This document shows positions 23,683 through 31,710 of a stretch of DNA of 64,000 nt, in pieces (within the stretch, counting starts at the first letter, position 1; each line of letters begins with the position of its first letter). The translations under genes and the position numbers were made by a program. The DNA is from Fimbriimonas planktonicus (GTDB lineage: Bacteria; Armatimonadota; Fimbriimonadia; Fimbriimonadales; Fimbriimonadaceae). The DNA lies in the NCBI GenBank assembly GCA_965234685.1, contig OZ248539.1, positions 930,001-994,000 on the forward strand, in the 5' to 3' direction. The notes under the pieces were generated by a model. It was given only the letters and a program-made list of their open reading frames with translations. It was not told the DNA's origin and made no database searches.

Positions 23683-24219
23683 TTACTTAGCGATCTTTGC
23701 GATAGCAGCGTTGAGCGACTTTACGCCAGCTTCGTCTGCCTTGAGGTTGGTCATCGTCTGGGCGACCTTCCAGTTCTTGTAGACCAAAACGGTGTTCTTG
23801 ACGTCGGCCGAGGTGTTGATCTTGTATGCGCTAACGGCATCTTCGTTCTTTTCGAGAACCGAAACCGCGGTTGCCTGCTTGAGGTTTGGAATCATTCCCT
23901 TAACCATGCTGACGTAGGCAGCTTTCTTTCCGGCTGGTGCGAGGATGACGACCATGGCCTTGAATTCGCTTGACTTGTTAGCTTCGACGGCCTTGTTGAG
24001 GGCGCTGACGATCTTGCCAACGTTTGCGCTGTCATCGCCGTTAACCCAAACCTGAACCTGTGGTCGGTTCTGGAAGGTGCAAGGGAAGCAGTCGGTCGAA
24101 CCAGCGAGAGGGCCAGCAACGTGCGTTGGGTGGAAAGGCGTGATGGCTTCGCCTGGCTTGAGACCAGAGTTAGGGCCAGCGAACGCGACGGCGCTGAGAG
24201 CGATAAGGGTGTTGATCAT
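23683..24219 (-). CDS. Secreted thioredoxin-fold-like protein with a CXXC motif
   Basis: 178 residues from the ATG at 24219, which has AGGA eight bases upstream. A short signal peptide (about 1-14) precedes 'GEAITPFHPTHVAGPLAGSTDCFPCTFQNRPQVQVWV'. The CFPC pair followed by a 'RPQVQVWV' strand is typical of periplasmic thioredoxin-like proteins. The redox motif sits unusually early and lacks the WCGPC context, so it may bind a metal or a partner rather than act as a reductase. A TAGAAT hexamer at 24262-24267 is a likely -10. The gene ends in a strong terminator. Confidence 0.7.
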   Translation of the reverse strand: MINTLIALSAVAFAGPNSGLKPGEAITPFHPTHVAGPLAGSTDCFPCTFQNRPQVQVWVNGDDSANVGKIVSALNKAVEANKSSEFKAMVVILAPAGKKAAYVSMVKGMIPNLKQATAVSVLEKNEDAVSAYKINTSADVKNTVLVYKNWKVAQTMTNLKADEAGVKSLNAAIAKIAK

Positions 24220-24330
24220 GGTCTTTTCCTCGTTTGGGGGCAGAATCACTGCCTACAATCCATTCTAAGTCCGCGAAGGACAAAATGGTTCCCAATTTAT
24301 AAAGAATTGAGAATTTTAAGCTGATAAAGT

Positions 24331-24364
24331 TGCGACGGGCGGCCTTTTCTGACTGCCCGTCGCA
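24331..24364 (-). terminator. Terminator-like hairpin after the P-domain subtilisin gene
   Basis: A perfect 10-bp inverted repeat (24331-24340 with 24355-24364) lies ten bases after the stop. The T tract on the minus strand is weak, so termination may be partial. Confidence 0.5.
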
Positions 24365-24373
24365 TTGTCGAGC

Positions 24374-27187
24374 TTAGTTTACGGTGAACGTTCGAGGTGC
24401 TCCATTGATAAAGAAGCGATTCGATGTGGTGTGCCGGAACCCAACCTCGAACGGATACTCCCCAGGAACGAGCGGGCAGCGCAGGTTCACCGAAAGCGCC
24501 AAGGTTCCACCGGGCGGAACGGAGACACCCTCAGGGATCGGTTCGCTGAGCCAACCCCAAGTGGTGACGGCTTCTGGAATCAACGAAACGAGGTCAAAGC
24601 TTCCTCGGGTCCATGTTGACGTTCCGGTATTGCGCATCGTGATGGTGTAACTCACCGTTCCACCGGCAAAGAAGTCGCCATCGAAGTTCTCCGATACCAG
24701 GACACCTTTGTCGGGGGTCACATACACCGGAACGTTGTTCGTAAAGTCGCCGAAGTTCTCACGACCACCTTCTCGCATTCGCCATTGCATGTTCACAAAT
24801 CCACGCGTGTTCGGCGCGATAACGGGGAAGAAGTACTCCTTCGACTGGTTCGTCCGAACGTTGTCGGTCACGGGAAGTGGCACGTTGTTTCGGCCCCAAG
24901 TGGTGTTGTTGAACGGATTTTGCGAAACGAGATAGTAGTTGCCGGCATTGGTCCAAGATCGCGTTCCGACGTTCTTCATGATCACCCTCACGTAATAGCG
25001 CTGACCTGCCTGCATAAACGTTGGAGTGGAGAAGCTCACGAACTGCGCATCGTTGCCGTCGCGAACTTCCAGCATTCGGAACGGCGTGGTCTGGCCAAAG
25101 TTTGCCGCCGGTGCGGCGCCCCGTCGCATTTGCCATTGGAACAGGTGGAAGCCAACTGTATTCGGGGCGACGATGTTAAAGCGGAATGTCTTGAGCATTC
25201 CGGGCGCGACCGTCTCCGTAGGTCCCAAGGCAACGTTGACTCGTCCCCAGGTGTTCGTTCCGAACGGCAGCGAGATCAGTCGGTAGGACTGGGCTTCGGT
25301 CCAAGTCGTTGAACCAGTGTTGCGAAGGGTAACGGTAGCTTCGGTCTGAGCGCCACGATACAGCGGAGTTCGGAAAGTAGCATCGATGAACTGCGCATCG
25401 TTCACCACCCCTCGCGGAATCAGCTGTCCGGTGTTCAGGCGAAGAATCGCCGCATCAACCGTTCCGGCCGTTCCTAGCGAGAGGTCGCTGATGTTCAGTT
25501 GCCAGGTTCCGGTGGCCGCTTCGCCCCAAAACGTATTGGCACTAAAGTTCCACACCAGGCCGTTTGTGGTGTCAGAGAAGTCTTCGGGTTTCAACAAGGC
25601 AACGGTCCCCGCTGGACTCACGAGCTCGATTCGAAGCTGCCCGATGTTGTTGTGATCGGTATTCAGAAACAGCTGGACATCCTCAAGCGGTGCTGCCGCA
25701 GACATTTCGAACGGAATGGAGACGACATCGTTGTCCGGAATACCAACCGGATTTTCGAGTGCGTTCGACGTAAAGCTTGGAGCGGTGACTCCATCGAACA
25801 TCGCTCCGTCCCGAATCATGTCGAGTACGCGAACTTGGCCGAACCCGTAGCTGTTGTTGAACTGCCGCCCCGCGCCGTTTGTGATCCAGCCGCCGCGTGG
25901 ATTGGTGTTGTCCTCGGTATTGATCGGGGTGGAGTTTCTCGCGATCAGATGCTTAATGACTCGGGTCTGGAACATGCTTGGCCGGCTCAGGACCGACTCC
26001 TGGAACTGGGCCATCACGCCGCCCATCATTGCTACCGAAGCACTGGTTCCCATGAACTGGTCGGTGTAGCCAGGAACCATTCGCGCGTTCGATCCCAGTC
26101 CTCCGGACAGAGATTCGGTGGTTCCGAAGCCCCGCAGGATCGTTGGGGAGCCAAACATGCTCGGCTCGCGAGAAATCGATGCCGGCGCTGTGCAGAAAAC
26201 GTTCGGGCCGAACGCCGAGTTTTCGATCATCTCGTTATCTCCGGTTGACGTGTTAATGTTGTAGCCGCTTACAACGATCACATCCGAACTGGTGAGCATC
26301 TCATCAGCTTCCGCCGTTCGATTCATGTTTCCGGACGGCATCAAGTGCACAAGGCTGAGGTTCGTACTCGACTGCTGTAGGCCGGTGCGAGCCAGTGGGG
26401 CAGAGAGCCAAGGAATCGTGATTACGCTTCCGTGAACCATGGCGCTATTGGGATAGCCGCTGTTCATGGCGTTCACATAGGAAGAGATCGGGCCAGAAAC
26501 GACGTTGACGCGGACACCATTCGCCGTTGCGTGAGGAGCCGTACCACAGACTCCAATCCCGTTTCCGCCTCGGGCGGTTGCCAAACCGATCATCGCAGTG
26601 CCGTGGAAGGAACCAGGCTGACGGACGTCGTTATCGTTTCCGATGAAATCATAACCAAACGTGTTGATGGCAACGTCCGGGTGAGCACCTTCGAAACCGT
26701 CATCGAGGAAGTTGATCGGGATTGGAAACGGCGAATACCCCTTGGACGAGCCGGTGTATGACTGAGCGAACGCTTCCAACCCGATAAGAGCTTGGCCGTA
26801 GTAGTAAGTGTCATCGGACGGCGCGTTGGGCTGCGTCTCGACCGCATAGACATACGGGTCGTTCGGAACGAACTGGCACTGCATTCGTGGCGCGACTACG
26901 TCTTGCCAAGCGCCGATGACGTTTCGGTTCCGTCGCAAGCGAGCGACTTCATCTGAAACGAGCGACGAATTGGCGACGGTGAAGACAAAACTGTCTTTCA
27001 TCGAAGGGAGCGCGCGTTTGTACTTGAGGCCGTTGAGAGTCGCGAAAATCTCTGCGTTCTGGTTCGGCTTAAGTTGAATCACGATGTCAGAAAGCCATCG
27101 GACGCCGGCCTGGCGCGATTGCGGGCTGTCTGCCAACGACATTGTTGAGAGCGTGAATAGGGCGAGTGCAAATGGTCCGGCTTTCAT
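24374..27187 (-). CDS. Secreted S8 protease with a P domain and three NBR1-type Ig domains
   Basis: 937 residues. A signal peptide (1-19) and an inhibitor-like propeptide are followed by the S8 domain with Asp162 (FLDDGFEGAHPDV), His195 (GSFHGTA, where GHGT is usual) and Ser382 (MGTSASVA). Residues of about 465-585 form a proprotein-convertase P domain: 'VSIPFEMSAAAPLEDVQLFLN', 'LRIELVSPAGTVALL' and 'GTWQLNISDL'. Three Ig-like repeats of the NBR1 type fill the rest (about 590-937), each with a 'NTGSTTWT'-like and a 'W.MR.G'-like signature. The architecture recalls kexin-like proteases extended by adhesive modules. It is extracellular. TAAGTT lies six bases before the ATG. Confidence 0.92.
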   Translation of the reverse strand: MKAGPFALALFTLSTMSLADSPQSRQAGVRWLSDIVIQLKPNQNAEIFATLNGLKYKRALPSMKDSFVFTVANSSLVSDEVARLRRNRNVIGAWQDVVAPRMQCQFVPNDPYVYAVETQPNAPSDDTYYYGQALIGLEAFAQSYTGSSKGYSPFPIPINFLDDGFEGAHPDVAINTFGYDFIGNDNDVRQPGSFHGTAMIGLATARGGNGIGVCGTAPHATANGVRVNVVSGPISSYVNAMNSGYPNSAMVHGSVITIPWLSAPLARTGLQQSSTNLSLVHLMPSGNMNRTAEADEMLTSSDVIVVSGYNINTSTGDNEMIENSAFGPNVFCTAPASISREPSMFGSPTILRGFGTTESLSGGLGSNARMVPGYTDQFMGTSASVAMMGGVMAQFQESVLSRPSMFQTRVIKHLIARNSTPINTEDNTNPRGGWITNGAGRQFNNSYGFGQVRVLDMIRDGAMFDGVTAPSFTSNALENPVGIPDNDVVSIPFEMSAAAPLEDVQLFLNTDHNNIGQLRIELVSPAGTVALLKPEDFSDTTNGLVWNFSANTFWGEAATGTWQLNISDLSLGTAGTVDAAILRLNTGQLIPRGVVNDAQFIDATFRTPLYRGAQTEATVTLRNTGSTTWTEAQSYRLISLPFGTNTWGRVNVALGPTETVAPGMLKTFRFNIVAPNTVGFHLFQWQMRRGAAPAANFGQTTPFRMLEVRDGNDAQFVSFSTPTFMQAGQRYYVRVIMKNVGTRSWTNAGNYYLVSQNPFNNTTWGRNNVPLPVTDNVRTNQSKEYFFPVIAPNTRGFVNMQWRMREGGRENFGDFTNNVPVYVTPDKGVLVSENFDGDFFAGGTVSYTITMRNTGTSTWTRGSFDLVSLIPEAVTTWGWLSEPIPEGVSVPPGGTLALSVNLRCPLVPGEYPFEVGFRHTTSNRFFINGAPRTFTVN

Positions 27188-27193
27188 GACGGC

Positions 27194-27199
27194 AACTTA
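27194..27199 (-). promoter_or_regulatory. -10 hexamer TAAGTT, leaderless start of the P-domain subtilisin gene
   Basis: TAAGTT with a six-base spacer before the ATG at 27187. Confidence 0.55.
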
Positions 27200-27351
27200 G
27201 ATGGGACAAGTGTCCCTCTCGTATGATGGTCATTAAGTAGATTCGGTTCGATAGAATCAGTGCAATTTTCCATCCTTATGAAGCGATAGATTTGATCACG
27301 AGGGTCTCGGATAGTTGCATGAAACTCTAGATGTCTGAGGTATCCATAGGC

Positions 27352-28350
27352 ATGCGCCGCAATATCTGCCTCGTGCTCACCCTCGCTGCCGGAGCTTCGG
27401 CTTTCGGCTGGGATGGCATCGGTCACCAGCAAGTCAACGACATCGCCTGGAAGCTTCTCAAGCCCGCGGTGAAAGCAAAGATTGCTCGCGCGCTCATCGA
27501 AGGGGATACCGCCTATCAGCCAAAGCGGCCTATCGATAATGTGTACTCCGAGCAGTACCTCGAAAGTCGGGTTCGACCCTGGTTCCGCGAGGCAGGTCTG
27601 TGGCCCGACGACATCAAAGGAAAGCCGTCTGAGCGGTTTGAAGACTGGGTGAACAACCTTAACAAGCAGTCTCCGGGGACAAAGCCTACGCAAGATCCGT
27701 TCCAGCGTGGAAGCGAGGAGAACCGGATGAAGACTTGGCACTACGTAGATTTCCCGTTGTTCTTTGCGGGCTCGGGAACGCCAACGCCGCCACGCCCCTC
27801 AAATGCGCTCTATGGCTTGAAGCAGATAGAAAACGGGCTGAAAACGACCCTGGCTGGATCCAACCAGAAGTACCGCGAAGGCGCATTCTGGATTTACTGG
27901 GTGACGCACGTGATCGCCGATATTCACCAACCATTGCATTGCTCAGAGCACTTTGGTCGCGAATTCCTCCCTGGAGGCGATGATGGTGGGAATCAGTTCT
28001 TCATCAAGGTGACACCGAGCGCGACCGAAACCCGGCTGCATGGTTACTGGGATGACGGAATCGAAAAGGCTCTGAAGCAGGATGGGCTGACGAGCTTCGT
28101 CGCGGTAACGAACGCGTGGCTTTCGCGGGCTGATCTTAAGCCGAAGGATGAAGACGTTGCTAACCTGAACTGGGAAGCAATCGCCAAGCGACAGAGCGAG
28201 GTGGCGGTTGCCGAGGTCTACCGTGGCCTCACCAACCGCGGCGTGGTGCCCGCAGGCTATGAGCGCCGAACCGCAGATCTTTCGCGAAAAATGGCGGTGC
28301 TAGGCGGCTACCGGCTTGCGGCATACCTAAACGGTTTGCTCGGCGAATAA
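27352..28350 (+). CDS. Secreted S1/P1-type nuclease
   Basis: 332 residues. The signal peptide MRRNICLVLTLAAGASAFG leaves Trp at the mature N terminus ('WDGIGHQQVNDIAW'), as the trinuclear zinc site of this family needs. Other zinc ligands appear in 'KTWHYVDFP' and 'WVTHVIADIHQPLHC', and 'PGGDDGGNQFFI' is the family's signature loop. These enzymes cut single-stranded DNA and RNA and remove 3' phosphates outside the cell. The ATG at 27352 is chosen for the signal peptide; an upstream ATG at 27331 is possible. The gene ends two bases from the convergent SRAP gene. Confidence 0.93.
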   Translation: MRRNICLVLTLAAGASAFGWDGIGHQQVNDIAWKLLKPAVKAKIARALIEGDTAYQPKRPIDNVYSEQYLESRVRPWFREAGLWPDDIKGKPSERFEDWVNNLNKQSPGTKPTQDPFQRGSEENRMKTWHYVDFPLFFAGSGTPTPPRPSNALYGLKQIENGLKTTLAGSNQKYREGAFWIYWVTHVIADIHQPLHCSEHFGREFLPGGDDGGNQFFIKVTPSATETRLHGYWDDGIEKALKQDGLTSFVAVTNAWLSRADLKPKDEDVANLNWEAIAKRQSEVAVAEVYRGLTNRGVVPAGYERRTADLSRKMAVLGGYRLAAYLNGLLGE

Positions 28351-28351
28351 C

Positions 28352-29011
28352 TCAGTCGGCGATTAGCCGAGTCCCCATCTGGGCGGAATCGAACGGTCGA
28401 AGAAGTGCTTGCGCTTCTTCGACCGTTGTGCTTGGGCGAAGCCACGTTTCTGCATCCTCATCACTCAGTAAGCACGGCATCCGGTCGTGAAACTCACCAG
28501 CAAGCTCATTTGGGGCGCACGTGAGGATGGTGAACGTCTCTAGAGGACCCTCCGGTGCAGCCCATCGTTCCCACAGGCCGGCCAGGATGGTGACCTCGGC
28601 GTCTGCCCGAAAGAAGGCGTACTTGACTTTCTTGGGCTTGGAGATTGCCGTAGGCTCACCGAACAAGTTGAGTTGCACGTCCGCAGCCTCGTCACGCCAC
28701 TCCACATAAAAGCTCGCGGGAACGACGCACCGACGCTTACTCATCGCTTCGCGAAAGGAGGGCTTCTCGGCGGCCGTTTCACTTCGGGCGTTGATGAGGT
28801 TGGCCGCGGAGCGGTCGTCCTTAGCCCAGCTCGGCACAAGTCCCCAGCGAGCTTTGCGCCATCTTTGGCTTTCCGCGTCGGAGGCCAGAATGATCGACAT
28901 GTCCGTCGGACGAACCTCCGGTTGATCCAGAAGTTCGTCTTCTTCCGGCGCAATTCCGAAGGTCAGCTCAAGCTGAGCTTGGGAAAGCTGGACGCCGAAT
29001 CTCGCGCACAT
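28352..29011 (-). CDS. SRAP/YedK family DNA-protein crosslink protein (SOS response-associated peptidase)
   Basis: 219 residues. Cys2 at the N terminus (MCARFG; MCGRF is usual) is the residue that traps abasic sites. Further family motifs are 'RWGLVPSWAKD', 'NARSETAAEKPSFREA', 'RRCVVPASFYVEW' and 'HDRMPCLL', the last including the His needed for release. The protein forms a covalent link to abasic sites in single-stranded DNA. It begins one base after the stop of purB, so it is expressed with purB, an unusual pairing for a DNA-repair protein. The G3A change in the N-terminal motif is mildly atypical. Confidence 0.93.
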   Translation of the reverse strand: MCARFGVQLSQAQLELTFGIAPEEDELLDQPEVRPTDMSIILASDAESQRWRKARWGLVPSWAKDDRSAANLINARSETAAEKPSFREAMSKRRCVVPASFYVEWRDEAADVQLNLFGEPTAISKPKKVKYAFFRADAEVTILAGLWERWAAPEGPLETFTILTCAPNELAGEFHDRMPCLLSDEDAETWLRPSTTVEEAQALLRPFDSAQMGTRLIAD

Positions 29012-29012
29012 T

Positions 29013-30308
29013 TCAGCTTTTCAGTCCAACCGCCGCGATGGTGTGACCTGCGTGCCGGAGGTGGTGCTCAAGGCTGAAAATCTCATCAATCTGCTCTTGG
29101 GTGAGGCGACTCTGAACGTCGGGATCGTTCGTAACGGAAGTGCGGAAGTCTTCGCCCTCCCAACTCTTCGCCGCGTTCCGCTGGGCAACCTTGTAAGCAT
29201 CTTCGCGAGCCATTCCGGCTTGAACGAGCGAGATCATCACGTGCTCCGAGAAAACGAGATCACCCATGAGGCGCAGGTTCTGGTGCATTCGCTCAGGGAA
29301 GACTTGTAGTCCCGCCAAGATGCTGGTTAGTCGGTTCAGCATGAAGTCGGCAAGCTGGCACGAGTCTGGGAAAATGATGCGCTCGAGGGAAGAGTTCGTG
29401 AGGTCGCGCTCGTGCCAAGTGGCAACGCTTTCCAACATCGCGTGGGAATTCGCTCGAAGCAACCGAGCAAGGCCGCAGACCGTCTCGCTGTTCCACGGGT
29501 TCCGCTTGTGCGGCATCGCGCTGCTTCCGGTCTGTCCCTTCGCAAAAGCCTCTTGGACTTCCAAAATCTCGGTTCGCTGAAGGTTCCGCAGCTCGGTTGC
29601 GATGCGCTCTAGGCCCGCGCCGAGAAGGGCAAGGACATTTAAAAAGTTTGCGTGACGATCTCGATTGATGATTTGCGTGCTGGCAGGGTCGGCCTGGAGT
29701 CCGAGACGATTGCACACCCAGACTTCAAGCTCAGGTGAAGCAATCGCATGCACGCCGACCGCGCCGCTGACCTTGCCCACGGATACTTCTGCTCTAGCCG
29801 TGCGCAGGCGCTCCATGTTTCGCTGAAGTTCGGCGTACCAGTTGGCGCACTTGAATCCGAAGGTGATGGGCTCGGCGTGGATGCCGTGGGTGCGGCCGAT
29901 ACATGGCGTGTTGGCGTGCTCTTTCGCGAGTCGAGCGATTTCCGTTGCAAGCCTTTCTCCGCTAGCCAGAAGCACATCGCAGGAGTTGCGAAGCATGATT
30001 CCGAGCGCGGTGTCGATGACGTCGTAACTTGTGACGCCCAGGTGGACAAATCGACCTTCGGGCCCAATGTTCTCGCTCAGGTTTCGCACAAACGCCATCA
30101 GGTCGTGACGGGTTTCTTTCTCAAGCTCTTCGCATCGCTCGACCGTGAACGAAGCCCGGGTCTGTATTGCGGCGAGCGCTTCTGCCGGCACTTGTCCGAG
30201 CGCAACGTGCCCTTCCACAATCGCAACCTCCACGTCTTGCCAAGTCTGGTACTTCGCGTTTTGGGACCAAATCTCGGTCATCGCAGGGGTGCAATAGCGG
30301 TCAATCAC
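29013..30308 (-). CDS. purB: Adenylosuccinate lyase
   Basis: 431 residues, the normal length. The fumarase/aspartase-superfamily signature 'GSSAMPHKRNPWNSE' and the conserved 'HLGVTSYDVIDTA' and 'CIGRTHGIHAEPITFG' (with the catalytic His) are present. It catalyses two steps of purine synthesis: SAICAR to AICAR, and adenylosuccinate to AMP. The start is a GTG at 30308 with TACCCT six bases upstream, so the mRNA is probably leaderless. It shares an operon with the SRAP gene. purD lies just upstream but is a separate transcript. Confidence 0.96.
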   Translation of the reverse strand: MIDRYCTPAMTEIWSQNAKYQTWQDVEVAIVEGHVALGQVPAEALAAIQTRASFTVERCEELEKETRHDLMAFVRNLSENIGPEGRFVHLGVTSYDVIDTALGIMLRNSCDVLLASGERLATEIARLAKEHANTPCIGRTHGIHAEPITFGFKCANWYAELQRNMERLRTARAEVSVGKVSGAVGVHAIASPELEVWVCNRLGLQADPASTQIINRDRHANFLNVLALLGAGLERIATELRNLQRTEILEVQEAFAKGQTGSSAMPHKRNPWNSETVCGLARLLRANSHAMLESVATWHERDLTNSSLERIIFPDSCQLADFMLNRLTSILAGLQVFPERMHQNLRLMGDLVFSEHVMISLVQAGMAREDAYKVAQRNAAKSWEGEDFRTSVTNDPDVQSRLTQEQIDEIFSLEHHLRHAGHTIAAVGLKS

Positions 30309-30314
30309 ACCGAA

Positions 30315-30320
30315 AGGGTA
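30315..30320 (-). promoter_or_regulatory. -10 hexamer TACCCT, leaderless start of purB
   Basis: TACCCT with a six-base spacer before the GTG at 30308. Confidence 0.55.
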
Positions 30321-30406
30321 CCAGCCGAAAAAATTGTTGGAACATTCATTTCTGGCCCAAAGTCAACGAATCGTTGCTTAGTTCCTTTGTGTGTTGAAAG
30401 GAGAGC

Positions 30407-30435
30407 GGGTGCCTTCGGGCACCCCTTTTTATTTT
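30407..30435 (+). terminator. Plus-strand terminator with no plus-strand gene before it
   Basis: A 7-bp GC stem (30407-30413 with 30418-30424) capped by a TTCG tetraloop and followed by C, five T, A and four T. The T tract is on the plus strand only, yet both flanking genes run on the minus strand. It may end an unannotated short plus-strand transcript. Confidence 0.6.
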
Positions 30436-30444
30436 GTGACCCCG

Positions 30445-31707
30445 CTAAATGGATTCGGCGATATCCGAGCGGTACTGCATTCCTTCGAAACGGACCGAAC
30501 TAACGGCCTGGTACGCGGCAAACCGTGCCGCCTCCACGGTTTCTCCCGTCGCGGTCACGCTCATTACCCTTCCACCGTTCGTGACCAGCCAGCCGTCTAC
30601 GACCGTTGTTCCGGCATGGAATAACTTCACGTTTTCAGCGACCGGGCCGACTTCTATTCTCTTGCCCCGCGTGTATTCGCCAGGATAGCCCTCGCTGGCC
30701 AAAACAACGGTGACCGCCGCGTCATCTGAAAACTCCACCGGCGGGATCGCCTCGCCAACTGCCGCAGCGTATAGCGCCGCCGCAAATCCTCCACGGATTC
30801 TTGCCATCAAGCTTTGCGTCTCGGGATCACCGAACCGGACATTGAATTCGAGGCAGTGAGGTCGACCCTTATGGAGCATGACGCCTGTGAAAAGGTTCCC
30901 TCGGTAAGGCAGCCCTCGACGATGAAGTTCAACGACCGTTGGCCGGATAATCCGTTCTTCGACCTCGTGAAGCAGGTCGGGTGTGATTGAAGCGTCAGGA
31001 GAGAAAGAGCCCATGCCGCCGGTGTTTGGCCCGGAATCACCTGTGCCGATCCGTTTGTAGTCTCTAGCAATCGGCATGCTTGCAGCGTAGTTGTCGCTGA
31101 TGAGGGTGAACAGGGAGAATTCGCGACCGTCGAGCCGATCTTCGATCACGATCTCGGCACCAGCGTCGCCAAAAATCCGGTCCACCATGATCCGCTGGAT
31201 CGCATCTTCGGCTTCGAAGATGTCCTCGCAGACGATCACACCCTTACCAAGCGCATTGCCAGAGGCCTTCACTACGACACCGTAGCCATCAGCAAATCGG
31301 ATGCGGGCGTACTCGATTGCGGTTTGCGCATCAACGAAGCTCTCATGCGTTGCCGTCGGGATGCCAGCGGAGACCATGAACTCCTTCGAGAACGCCTTGG
31401 ATCCCTCCAACTGGGCACCTGCGGAGCCGGGTCCGAAGACGGCGAAGCCTGCCGCGCGAAAGGCGTCGGCACCACCGAGGATGAGCGGATCCTCAGGTCC
31501 ATAAACGACCAAGTCCACCGCGTGCTCGCGGGCCAAAGCAATGAGTGCGGGAGTATCCACCGCAGCGACGGCGAAACACTCGACCTCATCCTCGATTCCC
31601 GGATTCCCCGGGGCGCAGATGACATCCGCTTCTTGCGCGAGTCGCCATACGAGTGCGTGTTCGCGGGCTCCAGATCCGATAACGAGGATTTTCATTCGTG
31701 TTGCCAT
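30445..31707 (-). CDS. purD: Phosphoribosylamine--glycine ligase (GAR synthetase)
   Basis: 420 residues. The N-terminal 'MKILVIGSGAREHALVWRL' Rossmann-like start is diagnostic. The ATP-grasp core shows 'GVVVKASGNALGKGVIVC', 'GREFSLFTLISDN' and 'TGGMGSFSPD', and the C-terminal domain has 'FNVRFGDPETQSLM'. It makes GAR from phosphoribosylamine, glycine and ATP in purine synthesis. The start is the ATG at 31707 (MATRMKIL) or 31695. It begins three bases after the stop of the beta-CASP gene, so it is translated from that mRNA. Confidence 0.96.
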   Translation of the reverse strand: MATRMKILVIGSGAREHALVWRLAQEADVICAPGNPGIEDEVECFAVAAVDTPALIALAREHAVDLVVYGPEDPLILGGADAFRAAGFAVFGPGSAGAQLEGSKAFSKEFMVSAGIPTATHESFVDAQTAIEYARIRFADGYGVVVKASGNALGKGVIVCEDIFEAEDAIQRIMVDRIFGDAGAEIVIEDRLDGREFSLFTLISDNYAASMPIARDYKRIGTGDSGPNTGGMGSFSPDASITPDLLHEVEERIIRPTVVELHRRGLPYRGNLFTGVMLHKGRPHCLEFNVRFGDPETQSLMARIRGGFAAALYAAAVGEAIPPVEFSDDAAVTVVLASEGYPGEYTRGKRIEVGPVAENVKLFHAGTTVVDGWLVTNGGRVMSVTATGETVEAARFAAYQAVSSVRFEGMQYRSDIAESI

Positions 31708-31710
31708 TTG

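Noticed and set aside
29748..30503. Plus-strand open frame over the start of purB that could explain the plus-strand terminator
   Set aside because: It runs through the terminator stem itself and overlaps purB in antisense; its translation has no domain.
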